The notes under the pieces are model-generated. The model saw nothing but the letters and a program-made list of their open reading frames with translations, had not been told where the DNA came from and ran no database searches. The translations under genes were made by a program, and so were the position numbers. From the NCBI GenBank assembly GCA_019749805.1, contig JAIEPH010000001.1:62001-126000 (forward strand): a stretch of 64,000 nt of DNA. Reading direction: 5' to 3'. This DNA comes from Mycobacteriaceae bacterium. GTDB lineage: Bacteria > Actinomycetota > Actinomycetes > Mycobacteriales > Mycobacteriaceae. Within the stretch, counting starts at the first letter, position 1; every line of letters starts with the position of its first letter. Positions 58,612 through 64,000 of this stretch are shown here, piece by piece.

Positions 58612-58624
58612 GGGGACGTGTCAT
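58612..58624 (+). repeat. dispersed intergenic element copy 10
   Basis: Exact core GGGGACGTGTCAT, followed by TTCCCCTGGTGAGC. Confidence 0.85.
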
Positions 58625-58799
58625 TTCCCCTGGTGAGCATTGGTTCGAGGAGTTCGGATCTAGGCCGGCATTACTCGGGGAACCACCAGTTCCACCGCAG
58701 GACCGGCTGGGCCGTGAGTGAGGACCTGGGTCAGCGCTTGGGGTTGCTGCTCGGCGACCTGGATCAGTGGCTGGCTTTCACCATGGCTACTGGAGTCGC

Positions 58800-59282
58800 T
58801 CATGCGTTGCCTGCTGACGCGGGAAGGGCCTGCTCGGGCAGCCGGCAGGAGGTGCAGATTCCTGTGTCGTCGCCATAGGTGACCGACCAGGCGCACGGGC
58901 CGTGTGGCGTTGCGCAGGCCGTGTAGTCGGTGCACCCACAGTCTCGGCAGATGCGCGGGTACTGCCACTCGACTCGGGTGATCTCGGTCGAGGCTGTCAC
59001 GCCGCGGTGAGTGGCGGTGAAGAACTCGACGAACTCGGTGGGCGTCATGGCTGGAAAGCCCTCGGCGACCACGTCTTCGGGGGTGATGTGGTCGAGCTGT
59101 TCGCGTCGGGTGGACACCACCTCGACCGTCACGATCCGCTCCAACGGCTCACCCGCCCGGCGGCCCCGGACCTTCGGGCACAACGTCAATAAGTCACCGG
59201 GCTTGAGAACGTGCCAGCCGACCCGCCGGGTCACCGTCTTGCGTCGTAACCGCACCTGCTCTGTCGTTAACGCGACGCTCAT
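58800..59282 (-). CDS. ASCH-like protein with Cys-rich tail
   Basis: 160 residues. Starts MSVALTTEQVRLRRKTVTRR; KPGDLLTLCPKVRGRR and IVTVEVVSTRREQL match the ASCH/PUA-like fold (RNA-binding) found in phages. The C-terminal half has many Cys (CRDCGC, ACATPHGPC, ICTSC), likely one or two zinc sites. ATG at 59282 chosen by homology to ASCH starts; ribosome site weak. It follows the 154-residue gene by 30 nt. Confidence 0.68.
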   Translation of the reverse strand: MSVALTTEQVRLRRKTVTRRVGWHVLKPGDLLTLCPKVRGRRAGEPLERIVTVEVVSTRREQLDHITPEDVVAEGFPAMTPTEFVEFFTATHRGVTASTEITRVEWQYPRICRDCGCTDYTACATPHGPCAWSVTYGDDTGICTSCRLPEQALPASAGNA

Positions 59283-59312
59283 CAATCTTGGCAATGGTCA
59301 GTGCCTTTCGAG

Positions 59313-59777
59313 CTATTGAGCGAGCCACGACGTGGGCACGTTCGAGCGTTGCGCGGCCGCGGCCGCGACGGCGGCACGGCGGCGGCGCCGCCGGTCGCGT
59401 GCGTAGCGCACGGACAGGACGTGGTCCTGGCGCCAGGTCGTGCTGTCGCGCGCGTCGATGAGGCGGCCCATCTGGGCCTCGGTGAGGCCGGTCAGCTCGC
59501 CGTCGGGGGTGTGTGTCGCCAGGACGACGATTCCCCGCAGCAGCGGAACGTTCGACGCGCCGAAAGTGGAAGTGCGAAGGAAGATTTCGGTGGCGTTGCG
59601 GTTGATCTGCTGGTGAGAGCGGTGCGTGGAGGGGGTGAACCAAAAGTCGATCTCGCCGTCGGCGCTGGTGAGTGTTTCCAGGTGTGCTTCGCGGACGAGG
59701 TCGGCGATGTCACCGAGACCGCGTACCTGACTCTTGTACAGGTGGCCGTTGTGGCTGGCGTGCAGTACTCGGAACAT
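59313..59777 (-). CDS. 154-aa phage-like protein
   Basis: MFRVLHASHNGHLYKSQVRG, then EIDFWFTPSTHRSHQQINR and NVPLLRGIVVLATHTPDGEL-TGLTEAQMGRL, resembles small proteins of actinobacterial phages and plasmids with a GIVVLA-x-DGELTGL pattern. Basic tail (DRRRRRRAAVAAAAAQR). ATG at 59777 with GAGGA upstream. Confidence 0.62.
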   Translation of the reverse strand: MFRVLHASHNGHLYKSQVRGLGDIADLVREAHLETLTSADGEIDFWFTPSTHRSHQQINRNATEIFLRTSTFGASNVPLLRGIVVLATHTPDGELTGLTEAQMGRLIDARDSTTWRQDHVLSVRYARDRRRRRRAAVAAAAAQRSNVPTSWLAQ

Positions 59778-59853
59778 GGCGGGGATCCTCGTCCGTCGGT
59801 TTTCGGGTACCCAGCACGGTAACTCGCATTTGCGGCATGGAGATCGGTCGCTG

Positions 59854-59866
59854 TGGGACGTGCTAT
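59854..59866 (+). repeat. dispersed intergenic element copy 11
   Basis: TGGGACGTGCTAT followed by TTCCGCTGCG. Confidence 0.65.
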
Positions 59867-59967
59867 TTCCGCTGCGTAAGTCGTTGGGTGTGGTCGCCGG
59901 CGGGCCGCGGGTGTTCGCCGGACACAAGGGTTCGAGCTGCAGGAGTTGTCCGGGGGCGCGTCACTGC

Positions 59968-59980
59968 GGGGACGTGTCAT
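59968..59980 (+). repeat. dispersed intergenic element copy 12
   Basis: Exact core GGGGACGTGTCAT followed by CTCTCCTGGTGGC. Confidence 0.85.
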
Positions 59981-60080
59981 CTCTCCTGGTGGCGCGCCAT
60001 GTGGTCGGTGCAGCGCGTGTCGCAGCCGCGGGCCCAGCGTCATGACTCGAGGAAGTTCGGCGCTGGCGTACCCGTGCGGC

Positions 60081-60093
60081 GGGGACGTGCCAT
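60081..60093 (+). repeat. dispersed intergenic element copy 13
   Basis: GGGGACGTGCCAT followed by TTCCGCAGTTCGG. Confidence 0.8.
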
Positions 60094-60133
60094 TTCCGCA
60101 GTTCGGAGGGCGTGCCGTTAAGGAGGCTTATCG

Positions 60134-60487
60134 GTGCGCCGGGCGCCGGGCGCCGGGCGTTGGTGCTTCGCTTCAGCCGTGAGTGATGAAGCAGTGCTGG
60201 AGCGGGCTCGCCGAGCCGCGGCCGAGCTGGATGGTCGATGGTTCGCCGACTTCGCCGAGATCTGCCGCTTCGCGGAGGTCCTCGTCGCCCTGGACTTCTT
60301 GCCGGGGCCGCGCGACGTCGTGGAGTACTTCCGCCGGCCGTGGCGCTACACCGCGGAGCACGAGGTGTGGAAGCGGTCGGGTCGGCCGGCGGATGTCCTT
60401 GGAGCTGCCGGCGAGGTGCTGGCGGTGCTGTGGGATGCCGGCGGCCGCGGCGATGCTGCGCTCGTTCTCGCCCCAAGCCGCCCGTGA
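60134..60487 (+). CDS. 117-aa protein of unknown function
   Basis: Helical protein: AVLERARRAAAELDGRW, FAEICRFAEVLVALDFLPGP, VVEYFRRPWRY. No family recognised. GTG at 60134 has AAGGAGG 7 nt upstream; a GTG at 60179 is a weaker alternative. Its stop TGA is part of a dispersed element that runs on in the intergenic DNA. Confidence 0.62.
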   Translation: MRRAPGAGRWCFASAVSDEAVLERARRAAAELDGRWFADFAEICRFAEVLVALDFLPGPRDVVEYFRRPWRYTAEHEVWKRSGRPADVLGAAGEVLAVLWDAGGRGDAALVLAPSRP

Positions 60488-60496
60488 CCAGCAGGA

Positions 60497-60509
60497 ATGA
60501 CATGTCCCC
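60497..60509 (-). repeat. dispersed intergenic element copy 14
   Basis: Minus-strand GGGGACATGTCAT followed by TCCTGCTGGTCACG. The CTGGTCA end contains the stop codon of the plus-strand gene (60485-60487). Confidence 0.8.
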
Positions 60510-60588
60510 GTGCCGCGCGGCGCGGCCGCCCGGCTCGTTGTCGACTTCTTCGGTTGCAGCGGACAGGGCGGCTGACGATTCGCCGCGC

Positions 60589-60601
60589 TGGGACGTGTCA
60601 T
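60589..60601 (+). repeat. dispersed intergenic element copy 15
   Basis: TGGGACGTGTCAT followed by TGTTGCTGGTGGG. It lies 79 nt past the PIN gene stop at 60680. Confidence 0.8.
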
Positions 60602-60679
60602 TGTTGCTGGTGGGAGGCGATTGCGCGGGTCATCGTGGCTGCTACTTCTTCGGCGTAGAGGTCCTGAACTGGGCCGCGA

Positions 60680-61222
60680 CTACTCGGGTTCAGGAAGCCA
60701 GGGAGTGAGGTCGTCGAGGCTGGTGATGTTCCGTGGTTGGCCGCGGCCGGCGCCCTTGAGTGTGCGCAGATAGCCGGTCAGGACGGGACGGGTCACCTTG
60801 TTGGATTTGTGCGCGAGGCGAAGAAGATCCCAGGTGCTGACGGCGGTGATCTGGTGGCGGCGGGCGAGGGCGGCGGCGCCCCCGTCGTCGGTGAGGAAGA
60901 GGCCGTCGAGCCGGCGGGCGCTGATGATGGCGATCGTTTCGGCTTCGCCGAGGTGCTGAGTGGACGCCTCCCCTGGGCTGGCCATGGCTTCGCGCAGGAT
61001 GGTGGCGTCGATTCTCTCGGCGGCGTCGGGGATGAGCGGTGGGCCGAAGATCGCGCCGGCCTTGTCGAGATCGGGATGGTAGGCCTGCGAGTTACGGCAC
61101 TCTCGGGCGATGGAAATACACCATGCGCCTTGGCCTTTGAGTAGCTCGGCGAGCAGGTCCATGCGCCTGATGATGGCGAAGTTGATTAAGACGGTGTTGT
61201 CGGGCAGGAAGAGCTTGGGCAC
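60680..61222 (-). CDS. PIN-like toxin partner of an Xre-ImmA protein
   Basis: 180 residues. LFLPDNTVLINFAII has the PIN-type start (DNxVLINF), AETIAIISARRL and LFLTDDGGAAALARR carry acidic residues of the site. Such PIN proteins regularly pair with XRE-COG2856 (ImmA-type) proteins as a two-gene toxin-antitoxin-like module. GTG at 61222 shares one base with the upstream stop (TAGTG), so they are coupled. Confidence 0.8.
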   Translation of the reverse strand: MPKLFLPDNTVLINFAIIRRMDLLAELLKGQGAWCISIARECRNSQAYHPDLDKAGAIFGPPLIPDAAERIDATILREAMASPGEASTQHLGEAETIAIISARRLDGLFLTDDGGAAALARRHQITAVSTWDLLRLAHKSNKVTRPVLTGYLRTLKGAGRGQPRNITSLDDLTPWLPEPE

Positions 61223-62319
61223 TACAGGCCCAGGGCTGCGGCCAGCTGGTCGGTGTCGAGCGGCTCGGGTGGCAGCGGCTCGTCGACCTCCAGCGCGTCC
61301 GGATCGATGCCGAGCATCCATGCCAGCGTGCCCTTGTGTAGCGCGCCGGAGGCGATGAGATCGGTGTGGGCTTCTTGCAGCTTGAGCGGGAACCGGCGGG
61401 TGGCAGCTTCATCCATGCGTGCGGTGATCTGGTCTGGGCCGTGTTCGTGCTGGCCTGCCCAGTGCCAGCGCAGGAGCTTCTGCGTGGACAGCTGCAGTGC
61501 GTGGCTGATCGTGTCGGAGACTGTGAGGCCCAGCCCTTCGAGTCGGCGGGCCAGCGCGTCGGTGGAGACTCCCCATTCCCAGATGAGTTCGGCCAGTTCT
61601 GGTTCGGTGAGGTTGTGCCAGTTGATGTCGCGCAGTCGGGCTTCGGGTAGGAGCAGTTCGGCGGCGAAGCTGTTGGCGACGAATTCGTGGTGATCCTGTT
61701 CGCCTCGGTCAAGGTCGTCTGCGTGATGGCCGAAGACGAGGTGGCCGAGTTCGTGTGCGAGGGACCAGTTTTCGCGGAACCAGTTTCCGGTGGCCTGCAG
61801 CACGATCACTTTGCATGGTCCGACATGGAAGGAGTAGGCGGTCGAGACTTCTGGCAGGCGGATGACGTCGACGTCGAGGTGGGATTCGAGGCGGTCGGCC
61901 ATGCGGCGGACGAAGTTCGGGCCGAGTGTGGACTTCACCTCGATGACGGTGCCGGGGAGTGCGATGTCGACCGGGCTCCATGCGGGGAAGGCTTGGCGGT
62001 AGGCCAGGGCGATGTCGTTGAGGACCGGTTGGTCGGTGTCGCGGCCGGGGACGTCGCGGCGGCCGGTTTGGTGGTCGAAGTCGTGGCGCGCGGCGACGAC
62101 CAGGCGGTTGGGGTCGGGTCGGCCGGTGATGAGCCAGTGCACGTCGACACTGAGGGCTTCGGCGAGCCTGGCGAGTTCGACGGAGGAGAAGGCGCGGCGG
62201 CCGCGCAAGGACTTGGAGAGCTTCTCGTCGGTGAGGCCGATCTGGTCGGCGACTTGAGCCTGGGTGAGGGCGGCCGGGATGCTGTCGGCGACGCGGCGCG
62301 CGATGTCTTCCTGGCTCAT
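61222..62319 (-). CDS. Xre-ImmA fusion regulator/peptidase
   Basis: 365 residues. An N-terminal XRE HTH (TQAQVADQIGLTDEKLSKSL, then FSSVELARLAEALSVDVHWL) is followed by an ImmA/IrrE peptidase domain with HELGH (AHELGHLVFGH) at about 190 and EFVANSFAAELLLP as the third-ligand helix. The C-terminal part is helical. These fusions act as antitoxin-like repressors for a downstream PIN gene. ATG at 62319 with a leaderless promoter and an operator immediately behind it. Confidence 0.88.
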   Translation of the reverse strand: MSQEDIARRVADSIPAALTQAQVADQIGLTDEKLSKSLRGRRAFSSVELARLAEALSVDVHWLITGRPDPNRLVVAARHDFDHQTGRRDVPGRDTDQPVLNDIALAYRQAFPAWSPVDIALPGTVIEVKSTLGPNFVRRMADRLESHLDVDVIRLPEVSTAYSFHVGPCKVIVLQATGNWFRENWSLAHELGHLVFGHHADDLDRGEQDHHEFVANSFAAELLLPEARLRDINWHNLTEPELAELIWEWGVSTDALARRLEGLGLTVSDTISHALQLSTQKLLRWHWAGQHEHGPDQITARMDEAATRRFPLKLQEAHTDLIASGALHKGTLAWMLGIDPDALEVDEPLPPEPLDTDQLAAALGL

Positions 62320-62326
62320 GGGTTCG

Positions 62327-62359
62327 AGGATACGGACGGAGTTGCGATTTTCGCAACTC
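62327..62359 (-). promoter_or_regulatory. leaderless promoter and Xre operator
   Basis: Minus-strand -10 TATCCT (62332-62327) is 7 nt before the ATG at 62319. The perfect dyad GAGTTGCGA-TTT-TCGCAACTC at 62339-62359 covers the -35 position, fitting autorepression. Confidence 0.75.
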
Positions 62360-62397
62360 TGCTGGTCGCGGTTGACGTGGCGGCGGGGCTGCTCTGC

Positions 62398-62410
62398 CGG
62401 GACGTGTCAT
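62398..62410 (+). repeat. dispersed intergenic element copy 16
   Basis: CGGGACGTGTCAT followed by CGTGCCTGCTAGG. Confidence 0.75.
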
Positions 62411-62579
62411 CGTGCCTGCTAGGTGCCGGTTTCGGTCGCCCCTAGCGCTGATGGATTGCCGCAACGCCTGGGTTTTCGAGGGCGGCCCGACGGTGATGGA
62501 GCCCGAGGCGGAGGGAGCTGATCCGCAAGCCACGGCCGATGTCGCCGCCGTACGCTTTTCGGCTCGGTGACCAGGGCTG

Positions 62580-62592
62580 ATGACATGTCCCC
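62580..62592 (-). repeat. dispersed intergenic element copy 17
   Basis: Minus-strand GGGGACATGTCAT followed by CAGCCCTGGTCACC. Confidence 0.8.
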
Positions 62593-62678
62593 GCCGTGAG
62601 GAGGGCGATTCGCCTGCTCCTTGTTGGCTTCTTCGGCGTGGCGGTATGGACACTCGCCGCCTGACGGGCGACCCAGCC

Positions 62679-62691
62679 GGGGCCGTGTCAT
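62679..62691 (+). repeat. dispersed intergenic element copy 18
   Basis: GGGGCCGTGTCAT followed by CGTCGCTGGTCAGG. Its CTGGTCA end contains the stop codon of the gene at 62701, the same relation as copy 14 with its gene. Confidence 0.8.
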
Positions 62692-62700
62692 CGTCGCTGG

Positions 62701-63081
62701 TCAGGACGTTTTTCGGGGGTCTTGCACTTCGGCGACTGATCCTCGCCGGCCAGTAGTCGGTGGGCGCCGGCCTCCTCGGGCCGCCCAGTGTGGTGCCGGC
62801 GTTGGGCTGGCGGCATCGACGATCTCCTCCCGGGCGTGGGTCAGGCGTTCTGCCAGAAACGCTGCCTGCTTGTCGGGAGTGGTGAGCTGGCCGTGTGCCT
62901 CCCGGGTGGCCAGCCGCAGCGCCGTGTCGGGCGTGGCGGTGCGCCTGCTGCTGGAGATCGCCGATGCCGCCGAGGGATGGTTGGTCGAGGGTGTGATGTC
63001 AAAGAAGTGAGCCATGGCCAGGACAGGCGTGCTCGCCCTGCACGTGGCGATCAACGCCGGGAATGCGTCGATGCCGGCCAT
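62701..63081 (-). CDS. 126-aa protein of unknown function, shared-promoter gene
   Basis: Begins MAGIDAFPALIATCRASTPV, then a Ser/Thr-rich turn and a helical part (LAERLTHAREEIVDAASP). No family. AAGGAGG lies upstream of the ATG at 63081. An in-frame-independent 10-codon frame (63113-63081, MYDEPVKEGL) ends in TGA overlapping this ATG, like the leader of the WhiB-like gene. Promoter motif site 3 lies 35 nt upstream. Confidence 0.62.
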   Translation of the reverse strand: MAGIDAFPALIATCRASTPVLAMAHFFDITPSTNHPSAASAISSSRRTATPDTALRLATREAHGQLTTPDKQAAFLAERLTHAREEIVDAASPTPAPHWAARGGRRPPTTGRRGSVAEVQDPRKTS

Positions 63082-63116
63082 CAGAGTCCCTCCTTCACGG
63101 GTTCGTCGTACATGGA

Positions 63117-63149
63117 GGTAGTACCTGGGGAAGGCGCTCTTTCCGTCGC
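63117..63149 (-). promoter_or_regulatory. shared promoter motif, site 3
   Basis: Minus strand GCGACGGAAA, 14 nt, GGTACTACC, ending 35 nt before the ATG at 63081. Confidence 0.65.
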
Positions 63150-63235
63150 AGGAGTCACCAACGACTTCTTGGGGCGTCGGCGCCAAAAACGGTCGTGGAG
63201 CGCTGCTACCGTCGACGAAGCGCGCCCCTCCCCCC

Positions 63236-63247
63236 AGGGCGTGTCAT
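63236..63247 (+). repeat. dispersed intergenic element, diverged copy 19
   Basis: AGGGCGTGTCAT, one base shorter than the core, overlapping the start of a terminator hairpin. Confidence 0.4.
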
Positions 63248-63287
63248 GCGCCCTCAGCCGCTCCTCCCCCCTTGCGGCTGGGGGCGC
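63248..63287. terminator. GC-rich hairpin
   Basis: GCGCCC-TCAGCCGC and GCGGCTGG-GGGCGC pair around a C-rich loop. It lies past the stop of the possible gene at 63295. Confidence 0.6.
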
Positions 63288-63294
63288 GCTCGAT

Positions 63295-63543
63295 TTACGG
63301 GTCCCTCACATTTTCTGGCGGCGACAGCCAGTCCGGGCGGGTACGGGTCGTAGGCTTGGTCTCATCGCCGCGCACGGTGGCGTGAATCTCGGCATCGGCT
63401 GCATCCGCCCACATCGGGCAGTCATCTCGACCGGGACAAGACCCTCCGGGTTCCGTGGTACACACCCAGCAAAGGCACTTCCGCGCAGATGTGGGGCGAC
63501 GCGGAAGAACGACTTTTGATTGGGGAAATTCCTTGTCTGACAA
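63295..63543 (-). CDS. possible small Cys-rich protein
   Basis: 82 residues if a TTG at 63543 is used. KCLCWVCTTEPGGSCPGRDDC suggests a small zinc-binding fold, and TRPDWLSPPENVRDP a structured end. Against it: no ribosome site, a TTG start that overlaps the start of the opposing gene by 11 nt, and codon third positions less GC-rich than neighbours. A hairpin follows its stop. Confidence 0.35.
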   Translation of the reverse strand: MSDKEFPQSKVVLPRRPTSARKCLCWVCTTEPGGSCPGRDDCPMWADAADAEIHATVRGDETKPTTRTRPDWLSPPENVRDP

Positions 63544-64000
63544 CGAAGCTCGTAAGCGCGCGGCCCGTCACTTCCAGGCCGCCAACCCCGGCACCTCGTA
63601 CACACGCGCTCTACGCCACGTCACGGACAACCAGCGGCGGCCGTTGACGGCGGTGCTCGGCACCGGGCTCGACGGCGGGACCGTGTCGGTGAACCTGGAA
63701 TGGGCAAGCGCCGGCGGCAGCGGTCCGCATTGCCTGGTCGTCGGCTCAACGCGTGAGGACGTGGCGTCGTTGATGGCGGTCTTGGCCGTCGGCTTGACCG
63801 CCGGCCAGAACCAGGGCGATCTTGAGTTGGTTCTTTTCGCGGGCAACGATTTTCAGCTTGACGTCCAGACCCGCGTACGGATGGACTCAGGCGAATTGGA
63901 CGGCCTCGACAGATTGTTCGTGGACCGGCCTCAGCTCATGCGGTCGATAGATGTCAGGGACATCGAGGACGCCCGCGCCAAGGGTTATCCGCTAGCGACG
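63533..64000 (+). CDS. FtsK/EccC-like NTPase-fold protein, truncated by window end
   Basis: 156 codons without a stop, running off the window. TTG at 63533 with GGGGAAA 5 nt upstream. SDNEARKRAARHFQAANPGT is followed by PLTAVLGTGLDGG and GPHCLVVGSTREDVASLMAV, which aligns with the P-loop region of EccC/FtsK proteins (compare GPHGQLLGTTGSGKSEF in eccC), but the Lys and Ser of the P-loop are replaced (STREDV). It may be a catalytically altered or accessory domain; active domains may follow outside the window. Confidence 0.6.
   Translation, partial: MSDNEARKRAARHFQAANPGTSYTRALRHVTDNQRRPLTAVLGTGLDGGTVSVNLEWASAGGSGPHCLVVGSTREDVASLMAVLAVGLTAGQNQGDLELVLFAGNDFQLDVQTRVRMDSGELDGLDRLFVDRPQLMRSIDVRDIEDARAKGYPLAT

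Larger units (their letters stand above)
58323..58799. other. 477-nt intergenic region
   Basis: Holds the promoter/operator of the secreted protein (58392-58419) and one exact dispersed element (58612). A stretch from 58630 to 58680 (TTCGAGGAGTTCGG, TTACTCGGGG) resembles DNA next to copies at 59968 and 60589. No coding gene: the open frames here lack signals. Confidence 0.65.
59778..60133. other. 356-nt intergenic region with three dispersed elements
   Basis: Holds elements at 59854, 59968 and 60081, spaced 114 and 113 nt. Between them short blocks recur (for example TCGAG-x-AGTT-C-GG, then a GGCG-TACC/TCACTGCGG run before the next element), so the region looks like a decayed tandem of about 114 nt units. 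No gene. Confidence 0.6.
62320..62700. other. 381-nt intergenic region
   Basis: Holds the promoter/operator of the Xre-ImmA gene and dispersed elements at 62398, 62580 and 62679. DNA after the element at 62580 (GCTCCTTGTTGGCTTCTTCGG) resembles DNA after the element at 60497 (GCTCGTTGTCGACTTCTTCGG). No gene. Confidence 0.65.

Noticed and set aside
58411..58878. Plus-strand frame in the 58.3-58.8 kb gap
   Set aside because: Crosses a dispersed element and runs into the ASCH gene on the other strand; no ribosome site or -10.
59854..60093. CRISPR-like array from regularly spaced elements
   Set aside because: Only three imperfect copies 114 nt apart, spacers too long and partly similar, no cas genes in the window.
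1..64000. Replication initiator, relaxase, T4SS, integrase or insertion sequence
   Set aside because: I looked for Rep, MOB relaxase, VirB4-type ATPase and transposase motifs among the credible genes and found none; the closest is the truncated FtsK/EccC-like gene at the end.

Overview
The window looks like part of a large conjugative-type plasmid of a mycobacterium. The DNA is GC-rich. It carries a complete type VII secretion (ESX) locus with mycosin, PE, PPE, Esx and EspG genes, a ParA/ribbon-helix-helix partition pair, EspR-like regulators and WhiA- and WhiB-like regulators. Small proteins are numerous, many start codons sit next to a -10 box (leaderless style), and several toxin-antitoxin modules are present. 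I see no rRNA, tRNA, CRISPR array, replication initiator or relaxase, so those plasmid functions, if present, lie outside the window.

Layout. 1-4.6 kb: a membrane protein, a regulator made of two near-identical HTH units, parB-like/parA, an ankyrin protein and a small acidic protein. 4.6-22.9 kb: the ESX locus on the minus strand, eccA-eccB-eccC-PE-(57-aa PPE-like ORF)-PPE-esx-esx-espG-espI-like ATPase-eccD-mycP-eccE, closed by a bidirectional terminator. 22.9-26.9 kb: a WhiB-like fusion directly upstream of eccA, and a 720-aa putative ADP-ribosyltransferase toxin that shares its N-terminal domain. 27-33.8 kb: a tightly packed minus-strand accessory operon with a lipoprotein, small membrane protein, alpha/beta hydrolase, a nuclease-like protein, DUF4031 and DUF5131. 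34.9-38.5 kb: a plus-strand cassette of EspR-like regulator, ImmA/IrrE peptidase, membrane protein and cytochrome P450. 38.7-43 kb: small accessory genes and VapBC. 42.8-49.6 kb: putative secreted or ESX-associated proteins, a secreted nuclease and a DUF2637 transfer-type membrane protein. 50-55.2 kb: a minus-strand run with a phd/PIN module, two VRGHW-tail proteins and a plasmid WhiA. 56.3-58.3 kb: a long secreted Thr/Ala-rich protein. 58.8-64 kb: small phage-like genes, an Xre-ImmA/PIN module, and the start of an FtsK/EccC-like gene cut by the window edge.

Regulatory structure links these blocks. About 18 copies of a short intergenic element (core GGGGACGTGTCAT, often followed by CTGGT) are scattered through the window, usually at gene 3' ends. 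The promoters of the PE-PPE-esx block and of the large secreted protein share the same operator in the same geometry (TTACC-N6-GGTAA in a 16-bp spacer). Three unrelated genes, including the ADP-ribosyltransferase, share GCGACGGAAA-N14-GGTACTACC 35-40 nt before their starts. Function calls are from motifs read by eye; no database search was run.
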